The notes beneath the pieces are model-generated. The model had not been told where the DNA came from. It ran no database searches and saw only the letters and a list, made by a program, of their open reading frames with translations. A stretch of 11,551 bases of DNA from DATDCY01 sp031406795 [NCBI: Candidatus Rokuibacteriota bacterium] (GTDB lineage: Bacteria; JAUVQV01): contig JANOHV010000078.1 in the NCBI GenBank assembly GCA_031406795.1, positions 1 through 11,551 of the forward strand. The letters run 5' to 3'. Both the position numbers and the translations under genes were made by a program. Position 1 is the stretch's first letter. Each line of letters opens with the position of its first letter. This document shows, piece after piece, positions 1-7,594 of this stretch.

Positions 1-36
1 CACTTCGACGAAGGTGAATCCCCGATCAGCGCCCAC
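1..36 (-). CDS. Second minor pseudopilin, N-terminal 12 codons only (runs off the left edge)
   Basis: Reading leftward from a GTG at 34-36, the codons give M-G-A-D-R-G-F-T-F-V-E-V. This is a class III (type IV prepilin) signal: a short basic leader, the Gly where prepilin peptidase cuts, then Phe at +1 and Glu at +5 of the mature protein. A ribosome binding site (GGGAGG on the minus strand, 43-48) lies six bases upstream of the GTG, and the start overlaps the end of the preceding pseudopilin gene by 11 bases, typical of translationally coupled pseudopilin operons. In type II secretion clusters gspI follows gspH, and in type IV pilus clusters pilV follows fimT/fimU, so a GspI/PilV-like minor pseudopilin is the natural guess. 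Only the leader is visible, so the subfamily is inference. Confidence 0.62.
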   Translation of the reverse strand, partial: MGADRGFTFVEV

Positions 37-526
37 GCCCCGCCTCCCGATCGCCGCGATAGAACCGCACCCTGCCGGTAGTGGGCGCCAGCGAGCACCG
101 GTAGACGCCGCCGTCGGCGCCACGCAGCGTGATGCTGCCGAGGCTGCAGGTACCATCGGGGTTGAAGACCTTTTCGGCTGCGCCGGCGACGGCCACGATG
201 GTGCCGCGCGGGATCGGTTGCTCCTCCCCGTCGGGAACCCAATCCGCCCCCTGCTCCCGTTCCACACGAAACAGCCAGGCGCCGTCGTCGAGCTGACGCG
301 CCGACACCCGCACCCGCCTCCCGGTGACGACCGCGCGCCAGTGCGCCAGCCGCAGTTTCTGGGTCAGCCCGACCGCGGCGGATTCGAGTTCCTGCCCGCG
401 CCGCAGCCCGGCGAGGGCGGGGTACGCCATCGCCGACGCAACAGCCACGATCGCCACGACCGTGATTAGCTCGACCAGGGTGTAGCCGCCGTCACGCCGG
501 ATACCGCCTAAGGCCATTGTTGCCAT
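26..526 (-). CDS. GspH/FimT-family minor pseudopilin
   Basis: From ATG 526 this is a 166-residue protein. Residues 1-14 are a short leader ending R-R-D-G-G; the next residues Y-T-L-V-E-L put Glu at +5 after the Gly14 cleavage site, followed by a hydrophobic helix of about 20 residues (I-T-V-V-A-I-V-A-V-A...) that anchors prepilins in the inner membrane and later packs in the pilus core. The soluble part has the GspH/FimT look: a helical segment with W-R-A-V-V-T-G, then beta-rich sequence ending G-R-V-R-F-Y. Two cysteines in the C-terminal third (in D-G-T-C and V-Y-R-C) could form a periplasmic disulfide. The frame stays open to a GTG at 610, but that would put about 28 unusual residues before the leader; ATG 517 is an alternative. 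No strong ribosome binding site precedes either ATG. Role: minor pseudopilin of a type II secretion or type IV pilus machine; which one cannot be told here. Confidence 0.82.
   Translation of the reverse strand: MATMALGGIRRDGGYTLVELITVVAIVAVASAMAYPALAGLRRGQELESAAVGLTQKLRLAHWRAVVTGRRVRVSARQLDDGAWLFRVEREQGADWVPDGEEQPIPRGTIVAVAGAAEKVFNPDGTCSLGSITLRGADGGVYRCSLAPTTGRVRFYRGDREAGRGR
43..48 (-). promoter_or_regulatory. Ribosome binding site GGGAGG deciding the GTG start at 36
   Basis: The plus-strand CCTCCC reads GGGAGG on the minus strand, six bases before the GTG codon of the second pseudopilin. It lies inside the coding sequence of the upstream pseudopilin, which supports both the unusual GTG start and coupled translation. 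Confidence 0.6.
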
Positions 527-768
527 GAGCGGGTCAATTGCACCATCCGTGCCAGTTGCCGGATCCCGCAGAAACCGTCGAGTGCCGCACCATTGCCGAG
601 GATTCAGCACGGAACGCGACCATCGAAGACCACGCGGGCGCTCCCCGGGGAGCGCTGTTCGCCGTCAACCAGTGCCCAGCGGGAGCAGCGCCTGGCAGCC
701 GCCGGCCGCCATGACGGATCGGACGAAGAAGAGGGTGCGACAGGGGAGAGTTGTGGTACAAGGATCGC

Positions 769-1575
769 ATGTGCGAACTCTGCACCAGGCACGGCGACGG
801 CCAGGTCTGGTACCGCAACGCCCGCAACTACGCCCAGGACCTGCTCGCCGACCTGCGGCGGCGGCGCTTCATCGAGGAATTCTACCGGACCACGATGACC
901 GAGGGGCTCGTGGGACTCGGCCGCCTCGAGTCCATTCACCGGCGCAAGGGGCGACTGCCGCGGAAGCTCGTGCGCGCGATCGTCGATCAGGCCCGCGACG
1001 AGCACTTCGGCCAGGTCGTGACGCTCGACGATGTCCGCGCGATCGTCGGCGCGGCGGCGCAGGTGGTGCGCCTGCCCTGCGCCTGCCGCTGGGTCGACGA
1101 GCACGTCGAGGCGCGCAGCTGCTACAGCCTGAGTTACTCCGCCGACCCCTGGTTCAAAGGCCTCGACCCCGCCTCCTTCGGCGCGCCGCCGACCGCGGGG
1201 CTGGAAACCGTGTCCCGGGAGGAAGCCGTGGCGCAGATGGCCGCCCTCGAAGATAGCGGCGCCGTCCACACCATCTGGACGATGGTCACGCCGTTCATCG
1301 GCGCGATCTGCAATTGCACGCCGAAGCAGTGCCTTGGGCTGCGCAATCTCGCGATCGGGCTCGACACGCTCTCGCCGGGGGAGTGCACCGCTACGGTGGA
1401 CGCTCTCGCCTGCTCCGGCTGCGGCCGGTGCCTGGGGCGCTGCCACTTCGGCGCAATCTCCATCACGGAAGATGCGGGGCGCGCCGCAGCACGCGTCGAT
1501 ACGGCCCGCTGCTACGGCTGCGGCCTGTGCGCCAGCGCGTGCCCGGAGCAAGCGATGGCGCTGCGCCCGAGATGA
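769..1575 (+). CDS. Cysteine-rich protein with C-terminal 2x[4Fe-4S] ferredoxin domain
   Basis: From ATG 769 the protein has 268 residues and begins M-C-E-L-C. The C-terminus carries two classical 4Fe-4S motifs: Cys215-x2-Cys218-x2-Cys221-x3-Cys225 and Cys248-x2-Cys251-x2-Cys254-x3-Cys258-Pro. Upstream there are further cysteines in compact groups: Cys2/Cys5, Cys104/Cys106/Cys118, and Cys181/Cys183/Cys188 (I-C-N-C-T-P-K-Q-C), so the N-terminal 200 residues may hold another metal or cluster site. No signal peptide or membrane helix is visible, so it should be cytoplasmic. Role: probably electron transfer to an unidentified partner; I recall homologues annotated only as 4Fe-4S binding proteins. 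Start choice: the frame opens at 715 with a TTG at 751, but that codon sits only two bases after a GGGGAG; ATG 769 has AAGGA four bases upstream and gives the M-C-E-L-C start I expect for the family. Nothing in the neighbourhood names its pathway. Confidence 0.8.
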   Translation: MCELCTRHGDGQVWYRNARNYAQDLLADLRRRRFIEEFYRTTMTEGLVGLGRLESIHRRKGRLPRKLVRAIVDQARDEHFGQVVTLDDVRAIVGAAAQVVRLPCACRWVDEHVEARSCYSLSYSADPWFKGLDPASFGAPPTAGLETVSREEAVAQMAALEDSGAVHTIWTMVTPFIGAICNCTPKQCLGLRNLAIGLDTLSPGECTATVDALACSGCGRCLGRCHFGAISITEDAGRAAARVDTARCYGCGLCASACPEQAMALRPR

Positions 1576-1878
1576 ACTGACTGGCCGCATCCGGTTGTGG
1601 TGCGGAGCGTAGAACTCCGTCATCTTCTCGAGATTGACCACCAGCAGATCGAGTAACCCGGGATTCTCACGCGCGAATTCGTCCAGCATGTATTCCGCGC
1701 CGCCGAAGTAGATATCCCCATCTTCGCCGAGCTTTTGAGCTAGCTCCGCGGGCGTGGCCTTGAAGCCCTCGACGCTGACCCCGTGCTTTTCCCGGAACAA
1801 TTCGGCGCATTCCTTAAGCAGGTGATGCGGCCCGCCGGGACCGTAAGCGCGCAGGACTTTGACTTTATGCGCCTCGGC
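1576..1878 (-). pseudogene. Remnant of an AcfC-like periplasmic substrate-binding protein
   Basis: On the minus strand, from a stop codon at 1879-1881 down to about the ferredoxin stop, one frame reads K-V-L-R-A-Y-G-P-G-G-P-H-H, then F-R-E-K-H-G-V, then D-G-D-I-Y-F-G-G-A-E-Y-M-L-D-E-F, then E-N-P-G-L-L-D. This is the N-terminal part of the mature AcfC-like (accessory colonisation factor, ABC-type periplasmic binding) family: the Y-G-P-G-G-P loop and the G-x-E-Y-M segment are hallmarks. No start codon or signal peptide precedes it, and about two thirds of the expected protein (usually roughly 250 residues) is missing after about 1580. The frame happens to stay open through the ferredoxin gene, but that continuation shows no family resemblance. 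Both ends are lost, so I call it a gene relic, truncated on its 5' side exactly where the AT-richer junction starts. The exact lower boundary is uncertain. Confidence 0.6.
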
Positions 1879-1913
1879 TTACTATGTACAGCAACTCGAC
1901 CGTCGCCGCCAGC

Positions 1914-1942
1914 TTGACTATCCTACTCCTTAGCCCGAGAAT
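1914..1942 (+). promoter_or_regulatory. Possible sigma-70 promoter of the helicase operon
   Basis: TTGACT (1914-1919; five of six matches to TTGACA) is followed after 17 bases by GAGAAT (1937-1942; four of six matches to TATAAT). Transcription would begin near 1949 and give a leader of about 290 bases before the helicase ATG. It lies in the only AT-rich stretch upstream of the operon, which has the right orientation and no better candidate nearby. Such matches are common by chance. Confidence 0.3.
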
Positions 1943-1963
1943 GAAAAATGAATGTTTTATTCT
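1938..1963. repeat. Short AT-rich inverted repeat overlapping the possible -10 box
   Basis: AGAAT (1938-1942), a one-base bulge, and AAAA (1944-1947) can pair with TTTT (1955-1958) and ATTCT (1959-1963), leaving a seven-base spacer. The arms overlap the candidate -10 element and the expected transcription start, which is where a repressor would bind. There is no sequence evidence for a specific regulator; the embedded winged-helix protein of the operon is one conceivable candidate. Confidence 0.22.
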
Positions 1964-2173
1964 TCGGTAGAGGAATATCTTTAATTGATGACAGGAAGGT
2001 CCATGAGAGCAATCGCTCGAAAAATATTCAGGAATTACGGTTTGGCTACCATGACAGACCGAGGGGCAATCTTGCCAACCATCAGAAGAGATTTTGTTGG
2101 CCCGCTGACGCCAATCATTTAAGACCAGACCATAACCTGCGATTCATGGCCAACAAGAAACGACTGGCAGGCT

Positions 2174-2214
2174 GGTTGCAGGGGCAGCATTCGCGTCTGG
2201 CTGCTCGTCCAACC
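2174..2214 (+). repeat. Imperfect hairpin in the operon leader
   Basis: GGTTGCAGGGGCAGC (2174-2188) faces GCTGCTCGTCCAACC (2200-2214): 15-base arms with two mismatches and one G-U pair around an 11-base loop. It ends 28 bases before the helicase ATG. No run of T follows, so it is not a standard intrinsic terminator; it could shape the leader RNA or be a DNA-level operator. Confidence 0.3.
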
Positions 2215-2242
2215 CACACGCCCCCAGCGAAAGATCCTCCTC

Positions 2243-5200
2243 ATGCGCCTTGAGGACATTCAGCCAGGCGCATCCCTGAACGGCTTAGAGACCGTTGCCG
2301 TCGCCACCGTTGTTGCCGTGGTGCCGATCTCTGCGGATACCATTCAACTCGTATATAAAACGCCGGACGGCACTTTGAAGGACATCCTCCTCGGGCGACA
2401 CGATGAGGAAAGCATCACCCCAGCCACACGGGAGCGCCCGTGGTCGTTCGACGGCGACGGCGCCGCTTTCAAACTGGCGGTCGAGGCCAAGCGAATCGAC
2501 CTGGCGTTCCTGTTCGATCCCATGATGGCCGTCCACACATCCAATGTCGAACCCCTTCCGCATCAGATCACCGCGGTTTACGAGTCCATGCTTCCTCGTC
2601 AGCCGCTGCGCTTCGTGTTGGCCGACGACCCGGGGGCCGGAAAAACAATCATGGCTGGCCTCTACATTCGCGAACTCATCATGCGAGCCGATTCCCGCCG
2701 TATTCTTGTAGTCGCTCCCGGCAGTCTGGTCGAGCAATGGCGCGACGAGTTGTTCGAGAAGTTCGGACTCCAGTTCAATGTGTTTTCCTCCGCTCTTGAG
2801 GCGGCTACACCAACCGGCAATCCCTTCGAGGATCTTGACCACCTCATCGTCCGGCTCGATCAGATGGCTCGCAACGAAGAACTTCAGGAGAAGCTGCTTG
2901 CCGCCTCATGGGATCTAGTGATTTTCGATGAGGCCCACAAACTCGCCGCTCATTTCTTTGGCTCCAAACTCGAAAAGACCGGGCGCTTCATCCTCGCGGA
3001 GAAACTCGGTGCCCGCACCCGGCATCTCCTGCTGATGACCGCCACGCCGCACAGCGGGAAAGAGGAGGACTTCCAGCTTTTCCTCTCGCTGCTCGACTCC
3101 GATCGCTTCTACGGCAGGTTCCGCGATGGCGTCCACAAGGCCGATTCCTCGGATCTCATGCGCCGCATGGTGAAGGAGGAAATGTGCAAGTTCGACGGCA
3201 CGCCCTTGTTCCCCGAGCGCCGCGCCTACACGGCCAATTACAAACTCTCCAACATCGAGTCCGCGCTTTATGAGGCAGTCACTTCCTACGTGAAGACCGA
3301 GATGGGCAAGGCCGACGCACTCAAAGGCCCCCGCAAAGGTTCGGTCGGTTTCGCGCTGACTTCACTCCAGCGCCGACTCGCCTCCAGCCCCGAGGCCATT
3401 TATCAATCCCTCAAGCGTCGCCGCGAACGTCTGGAAAACCGTTTACGCGAGGAAAACCTGTTGGCCCGTGGTCAGCAATTCTCCGCCCAGATTTTGGAAG
3501 CGCCGCCGGAAGACGACGACGACCTGAGCGCCGAGGAGCAGGAGGAGCTGGAAGAAAAGCTCACCGACACGGCCACTGCCGCCGAGACCATCGCCGAACT
3601 CGAAGCCGAGATCGCCATTCTCGCCAGTCTGGTCGAGCAAGCTCGCGGCGTGGTGGATTCGGGACTTGATCGCAAGTGGGACGAACTTTCGAAGATTCTC
3701 CAGAACGATCCCAACATGCGCGATGCCGGTGGTCGCCAGCGCAAGATGATTGTCTTCACCGAGCACCGCGACACCCTTAACTATCTGGAGCGGAAAATCG
3801 GCGGTGTTCTCGGCACACCCGACGCGATTGTCACGATCCACGGTGGCACGCACCGCGACGAACGCCGCAAGCGCCAGGCCCTGTTCCGTTCCGACCCCGA
3901 AGTCCGTATCCTTCTCGCCACCGATGCTGCTGGTGAAGGCGTGAACCTCCAGAACGCCAATCTCATGGTCAATTACGATCTGCCATGGAACCCGAACCGC
4001 CTCGAACAACGCTTCGGGCGTATCCACCGCATCGGCCAACAAGAGGTCTGCCATCTCTGGAACCTCGTGGCCAAAGAAACCCGCGAAGGCGAGGTCTACC
4101 ACCGCCTCCTCACGAAGCTCGAAACCATCAACGAGACCTTCAAAGGGCGCGTGTTCGATATTCTCGGTGAGGTGTTCGAGGAAAAGAGTCTCAAGGATCT
4201 TCTCCTCGATGCTATCCGCTACAACGACCAGCCCGAGGTTCGTGCCCGCCTCGCCCACAGCATCGACACCGCCTTCGACAACAGCCGCATCAAGGAACTT
4301 CTCGAACGGAACGCGCTCGCGCAGGAAACCATGAGCGCAGAGCGGCTCTTCGCCGTGAAGGAACAGATGGAAATGGCAGAGGCCCGCCGACTTCAGCCTT
4401 ACTTCGTCCGCTCATTCTTCACGAAGGCGTTCGAGGGTCTCGGCGGAGCCATGTATCCCCGTGAGCCGGGCCGCTGGGAGATCACCCACGTTCCCGCCCT
4501 CATTCGCGAGCGCGACCGCCGGATCACCGGGCGCAACCGTCGCGAACTTGCTCCCGTCCTGAAACGATACGAGCGCGCCTGTTTCACCAAGGAAGCCGTC
4601 CGTCCGCTTGACCGGCCGGGCATACCGTTCGCCCAGATGATCCACCCTGGCCACCCGCTCATGCTTGCTGTCAGTGACATAGTGCTGGAGCAGCACAGCA
4701 ATTTAATGCGCCAGGGCGCGATCCTCGTGGACCCCGCCGACGAGGGTGAAGAAGCCTCGCTCCTTTTCCTCATCACCCACGAGATCAAATCCGGCGACAG
4801 CACCGTCCTTTCCAAGCGGCTCCAGTTCGTCCACGTCACTCCCGCCGGCAAAGCCTCCTTTGCAGGATGGGCACCGCACCTCGATTACGAGCCTTTGGCC
4901 GACGCCGACCGCGCCTTGCTCGCCGGCCTGCTTGAGTCCGACTGGATTCGCGCCGATCAGGAGCAAAAAGCCCTTGCCCTCGCCGCCACCACACTTGTCC
5001 CCGAGCATTACGGTGAAGTCGCCGGCCGCCGCATTGCCCATGTGGACAAGACCCTTGCCGCCGTTCACGAGCGGTTGACCAAAGAAATCGCCTTCTGGTC
5101 CGACCGCTGGATGAGACTCAAAGAGGATCAGGAAGCCGGGAAAGACGTGCGCCTGAATCTCGAAAACATCCAGCGCACTATCAACGACCTCGAAGGCCGT

Positions 5201-5758
5201 CTGCAAAACCGGAAGAAGGAACTCCAGTCCATGCGCCACGTTACCAATGGCACCCCGGTCGTTCTCGGTGGCGCGCTCGTGGTCCCCATCGGCCTGTTGC
5301 GCAAGCTGCGGGCTGAGCCGGCACCCGATGCCGCAATGGCTGCGTTCTCCGCCGACCCCGCAGCTCGTTCGCGCATTGAGCAGTTAGCCATGAACGCCGT
5401 CCGTCTTGCCGAAGAAGCTCGCGGCTGCCGTGTGGTGGATGTCTCCGCCCAGAAATGCGGCTGGGACATCACCTCCTATGCGCCTGCCGTGGATGGCAAA
5501 TTGCCCGAGTCCCGCCACATCGAGGTCAAAGGCCGCGTCAAGGGCGCGACCACGGTCACGGTGACCAAGAACGAAATCTTCGAAAGCTGGAACCAGGGCG
5601 TCAAGTACCACCTCGCCATCGTTCTCGTCGGCGAAGACGACTCCATCGACGGTCCCTACTACGTGCCCCATCCCTTCAAGGAAGAACCCGGCTGGGGCGT
5701 GGCCTCCGTGAATTACATTCTCAATGACCTGCTTGCGCGTGCCGGAGGCGTCCTGTGA
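2243..5758 (+). CDS. SNF2-type superfamily 2 helicase with C-terminal DUF3883 domain (defence system helicase)
   Basis: 1171 residues, full length for the family as I know it. Motif I is D128-D-P-G-A-G-K134-T135, the Walker A variant usual in this branch; motif II is D229-E-A-H232; a T-A-T-P-H motif III follows. The second RecA-like domain has I-V-F-T-E-H-R, then [11 protein letters not shown] and the arginine-finger motif Q589[10 protein letters not shown]599. Between the two domains, around residues 420-470, lies an acidic, glutamate-rich probable coiled coil. Residues about 1043-1135 form a DUF3883 domain (C-G-W-D-I-T...I-E-V-K-G), a nuclease-like or recognition fold common in defence helicases. 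The protein should be an ATP-dependent DNA translocase acting on foreign DNA. The start M-R-L-E-D-I-Q-P-G is family-like although no good ribosome binding site precedes it. Its stop overlaps the next start by four bases. DrmD of DISARM is related, but the DUF1156/DUF499 partners point to an Hma-like system. Confidence 0.93.
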   Translation: MRLEDIQPGASLNGLETVAVATVVAVVPISADTIQLVYKTPDGTLKDILLGRHDEESITPATRERPWSFDGDGAAFKLAVEAKRIDLAFLFDPMMAVHTSNVEPLPHQITAVYESMLPRQPLRFVLADDPGAGKTIMAGLYIRELIMRADSRRILVVAPGSLVEQWRDELFEKFGLQFNVFSSALEAATPTGNPFEDLDHLIVRLDQMARNEELQEKLLAASWDLVIFDEAHKLAAHFFGSKLEKTGRFILAEKLGARTRHLLLMTATPHSGKEEDFQLFLSLLDSDRFYGRFRDGVHKADSSDLMRRMVKEEMCKFDGTPLFPERRAYTANYKLSNIESALYEAVTSYVKTEMGKADALKGPRKGSVGFALTSLQRRLASSPEAIYQSLKRRRERLENRLREENLLARGQQFSAQILEAPPEDDDDLSAEEQEELEEKLTDTATAAETIAELEAEIAILASLVEQARGVVDSGLDRKWDELSKILQNDPNMRDAGGRQRKMIVFTEHRDTLNYLERKIGGVLGTPDAIVTIHGGTHRDERRKRQALFRSDPEVRILLATDAAGEGVNLQNANLMVNYDLPWNPNRLEQRFGRIHRIGQQEVCHLWNLVAKETREGEVYHRLLTKLETINETFKGRVFDILGEVFEEKSLKDLLLDAIRYNDQPEVRARLAHSIDTAFDNSRIKELLERNALAQETMSAERLFAVKEQMEMAEARRLQPYFVRSFFTKAFEGLGGAMYPREPGRWEITHVPALIRERDRRITGRNRRELAPVLKRYERACFTKEAVRPLDRPGIPFAQMIHPGHPLMLAVSDIVLEQHSNLMRQGAILVDPADEGEEASLLFLITHEIKSGDSTVLSKRLQFVHVTPAGKASFAGWAPHLDYEPLADADRALLAGLLESDWIRADQEQKALALAATTLVPEHYGEVAGRRIAHVDKTLAAVHERLTKEIAFWSDRWMRLKEDQEAGKDVRLNLENIQRTINDLEGRLQNRKKELQSMRHVTNGTPVVLGGALVVPIGLLRKLRAEPAPDAAMAAFSADPAARSRIEQLAMNAVRLAEEARGCRVVDVSAQKCGWDITSYAPAVDGKLPESRHIEVKGRVKGATTVTVTKNEIFESWNQGVKYHLAIVLVGEDDSIDGPYYVPHPFKEEPGWGVASVNYILNDLLARAGGVL
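5744..5748 (+). promoter_or_regulatory. Ribosome binding site GGAGG deciding the GTG start at 5755
   Basis: GGAGG lies inside the last codons of the helicase gene, six bases before GTG 5755. With the four-base GTGA overlap it supports coupled translation of the DUF4062 protein with the helicase. Confidence 0.7.
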
Positions 5759-6885
5759 ACAGGCACCGCTCGCTTGTGTTCATTTCCAGCGTGCAAAAGG
5801 AATTGGCAGAGGAACGCCAGGCTCTCAAGTCTTTTATCGAGGGCGACGCACTTCTGCGCCGGTTCTTCGAGGTGTTTCTCTTTGAGGAGTTGCCGGCGTC
5901 GGGCCGCCGGGCGGATGAGGTTTATCTTGCGGAAGTGGATCGTTGCGACGTGTATCTTGCCCTCCTCGGCAACGAGTACGGCCACAAAGACCGGGAAGGC
6001 TTGTCCCCCACCGAGCGCGAGTTTGACCGTGCCACCGCCAAAGGCAAAGAGCGGCTGGTGTACATCAAAGGCGCCGACGACATCGCCCGCCATCCCAAGA
6101 TGCAGTCGCTTATCGACAAGGCCAGCGCGCAACTTACCCGGCGCCGGTTCGGTAGCGTGCCCGAGCTGACCGCACTCGTTTATGCCAGTCTCGTCGAGCA
6201 CCTTGAGCGCAGCGGACATCTTCGCACCAAGCCCTTCGACGCCGCCGTCTGTCCGGACGCCACGTTGGCCGATCTCTCGCGCGAGAAACTCGCCGAGTTC
6301 CTGGCCGCCGCCAAGGCTGAGCGGGCTTATGTGGTCGGGCCGCGAACCTCGACCCCAAAAGCGCTGGCCCATCTGAATCTGCTGGACGGCGACAAACCCA
6401 GCCATGCCGCCGTGCTGTTGTTCGGGAAGAAGCCCCAGCGCTTTCTCATTACCTCCGAAGTCAAGTGCATGCACTTTCACGGCACCGAGGTGCAGAAGCC
6501 CATCCCCTCCTACCACATCTACAAGGGCACGGTCTTCGAACTGGTTGATCAGGCGGTGGATTTCGTCATGGCCAAGATCGACCGTGCCGTCATTCCCCAG
6601 GACGACGCTGTCGCCAGTCAGGTGAAATACGAGCTGCCGTACAAGGCGGTGCGCGAAGCCATCGTCAACGCCGTGACGCACCGCGATTACACCAGCAACG
6701 CCAGTGTGCAGGTTATGCTTTTCGCCGACCGACTCGAAGTCTGGAATCCCGGCGAACTGCCGCCGACACTGACCATCGCCGGGTTGCGCCTACCGCACGC
6801 CTCTATTCCGCATAATCCCCTCATCGCCGAACCCATGTTCCTTGCAACGTATGCAGAGAAAGCCGGTAGCGGCAACTCGACATGA
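5755..6885 (+). CDS. DUF4062 / GHKL-type ATPase protein, N-terminal part of a frameshifted gene
   Basis: 376 residues from GTG 5755. Residues about 4-90 are a DUF4062 domain ([11 protein letters not shown] at the start, then [14 protein letters not shown]), a TIR/SLOG-like Rossmann fold seen in prokaryotic conflict systems and thought to sense or bind nucleotide-derived signals. Residues about 150-370 match the COG2865 type of ATP-binding regulator: A-V-L-L-F-G-K-x-P-Q-R-F, and the ATP-binding N-box E301-A-I-V-N305 followed by H-R-D-Y. The frame ends N-S-T-stop just after Y-A-E-K-A-G-S-G, where relatives continue G-T-L-D-M-I. That continuation is present in another frame from 6882, so one base was lost near 6874-6876. 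The stop and the ATG of the second part overlap as ATGA, so reinitiation could yield both halves. Its position between helicase and methylase suggests a sensor or regulator of the system; that role is inference. Confidence 0.85.
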   Translation: MNRHRSLVFISSVQKELAEERQALKSFIEGDALLRRFFEVFLFEELPASGRRADEVYLAEVDRCDVYLALLGNEYGHKDREGLSPTEREFDRATAKGKERLVYIKGADDIARHPKMQSLIDKASAQLTRRRFGSVPELTALVYASLVEHLERSGHLRTKPFDAAVCPDATLADLSREKLAEFLAAAKAERAYVVGPRTSTPKALAHLNLLDGDKPSHAAVLLFGKKPQRFLITSEVKCMHFHGTEVQKPIPSYHIYKGTVFELVDQAVDFVMAKIDRAVIPQDDAVASQVKYELPYKAVREAIVNAVTHRDYTSNASVQVMLFADRLEVWNPGELPPTLTIAGLRLPHASIPHNPLIAEPMFLATYAEKAGSGNST

Positions 6886-7346
6886 TCAAACTCTGCCGGG
6901 CGGCCGGTGTTCGCGCCCCGGACTTCCGGCAGGATGGCGGCCAGTTCGTGCAGACCCTTTGGCGGCCCAAGCCGAATGCGACCGCGCAAGTCACCGCGCA
7001 AGTCGGCACAGAATCCAATGTCTTCAAAGACAAGGTGTTGCAAGAGCTCGCTGAGACTCTGGGAACCCCCGCCGCGCAAGTCACCGCGCAAGTCACCGCG
7101 CAAGTCATCAAGGTGCTCGATGCGGCGGCAAGTGAGGCAAAAAACCGCGAGGATCTCCAATCAGTAGCAGACATCGCCCATCGCGAACACTTTCGTAAAT
7201 TCTACGTCGAACCGATGGTGGAGTCTGGCTGGCTCGAACGCACCATCCCCGACAAGCCCACCAGCCGATTCCAGAAATACCGGCTCACGGCGAAAGGCCA
7301 CGCCTGGTTGGCGAACGCGAAAACCGCCGGGAAAAGACCTTCATGA
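6882..7346 (+). CDS. C-terminal winged-helix part of the frameshifted DUF4062 gene
   Basis: 154 codons from ATG 6882. The first residues (M-I-K-L-C-R-A-A-G, then [15 protein letters not shown]) directly continue the ATPase domain of the preceding frame, as in intact relatives. Then come five copies of a four-residue unit (T/A-A-Q-V) in two blocks, and from about residue 85 a winged-helix domain (R-E-D-L-Q-S...R-E-H-F-R-K-F-Y, ending [11 protein letters not shown]). With one base restored, 5755-7346 would encode a single protein of about 530 residues, the expected size. The stop overlaps the methylase start (ATGA, 7343-7346), continuing the coupling. As an independent protein it would be a small DNA-binding domain. 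Whether it is expressed through reinitiation at the ATGA overlap, is dead, or is an assembly artefact cannot be told from sequence alone. Confidence 0.72.
   Translation: MIKLCRAAGVRAPDFRQDGGQFVQTLWRPKPNATAQVTAQVGTESNVFKDKVLQELAETLGTPAAQVTAQVTAQVIKVLDAAASEAKNREDLQSVADIAHREHFRKFYVEPMVESGWLERTIPDKPTSRFQKYRLTAKGHAWLANAKTAGKRPS
6981..7004 (+). repeat. Tandem 12-base repeat, first block (two copies)
   Basis: ACCGCGCAAGTC occurs at 6981-6992 and 6993-7004 without a spacer and encodes T-A-Q-V twice. Relatives of this ATPase family often carry similar T-P-Q-V type repeats before the winged helix, so the array is probably a flexible linker able to expand or contract by slippage without changing frame. 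Confidence 0.8.
7071..7106 (+). repeat. Tandem 12-base repeat, second block (three copies)
   Basis: GCCGCGCAAGTC (7071-7082) is followed by ACCGCGCAAGTC at 7083-7094 and 7095-7106, encoding [12 protein letters not shown]. The unit is identical at the base level to the block 66 bases upstream, which suggests recent duplication or conversion rather than protein-level selection alone. Confidence 0.8.
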
Positions 7347-7594
7347 CCTATCCCGTCAAATCACCTCGCAAGCTGATCGAGGTTGCGCTGCCGTTGGATG
7401 CGATCAATGCCGCCTGCTCGCGGGAGAAGTCCATCCGACACGGGCATCCGTCCACACTCCACCTCTGGTGGGCGCGACGGCCTCTGGCGGCGGCGCGAGC
7501 TGTCATCTTTGCGCAGTTGGTAAATGACCCCGGTTATCAGCAGGGCGGGGGCTCCAAATACGGGCGGGAAGAACAAGAAAGAAGCCGCGATTGA
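7343..7594 (+). pseudogene. DUF1156 (COG1743) adenine methyltransferase, N-terminal piece before a frameshift
   Basis: The frame starts at ATG 7343, overlapping the previous stop as ATGA. Residues about 5-60 are a very recognisable DUF1156 domain: [15 protein letters not shown], then [21 protein letters not shown] and [13 protein letters not shown]. After G-S-K-Y-G the frame turns into unrelated residues and stops at 7592-7594, while the expected sequence (G-K-N-K-K-E-A) continues in the next frame. One extra G in the run at 7562-7564 explains this exactly: removing it gives [10 protein letters not shown]. An intact protein of this family methylates adenine in host DNA to mark it as self, so the frameshift by itself would prevent full-length production. 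Confidence 0.85.

Larger units (their letters stand above)
1879..2242. other. AT-richer junction between host DNA and the defence operon; no convincing gene
   Basis: This 364-base stretch is visibly richer in A and T (mainly 1930-2040 and 2085-2160) than the DNA on either side. A 101-codon frame (1948-2253) crosses it, but its translation resembles nothing known, has no ribosome binding site and overlaps the helicase start, so I do not call it. I see no tRNA, transposase fragment, or direct repeat that would mark an integration site. It holds the likely promoter and leader of the downstream operon and two inverted repeats, listed separately. Confidence 0.6.

Noticed and set aside
525-1256. 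243-codon plus-strand frame rich in Arg, Pro and Gly
   Set aside because: Antisense or shifted frame of the pseudopilin and ferredoxin genes; composition typical of shadow frames in GC-rich DNA.
1585-1605. Small hairpin after the ferredoxin stop as an intrinsic terminator
   Set aside because: CCGCA/TGCGG arms with a bulge can pair, but no T run follows.
604-1800. 398-codon minus-strand frame crossing the ferredoxin gene
   Set aside because: Only its first part (above about 1576) resembles a protein family; the rest is the antisense of the ferredoxin gene in GC-rich DNA.
1948-2253. 101-codon plus-strand reading frame upstream of the helicase
   Set aside because: No recognisable domain, no ribosome binding site, basic and histidine/proline-rich low-information C-terminus, and overlap with the helicase start; most likely chance.
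3443-4258. 271-codon minus-strand frame inside the helicase gene
   Set aside because: Shadow of the helicase; the plus strand encodes all helicase motifs here.
7556-7570. Programmed ribosomal frameshifting in the DUF1156 gene
   Set aside because: No heptameric slippery site or downstream stimulatory structure is evident, and the same gene has a large deletion, so mutation or sequencing error is simpler.
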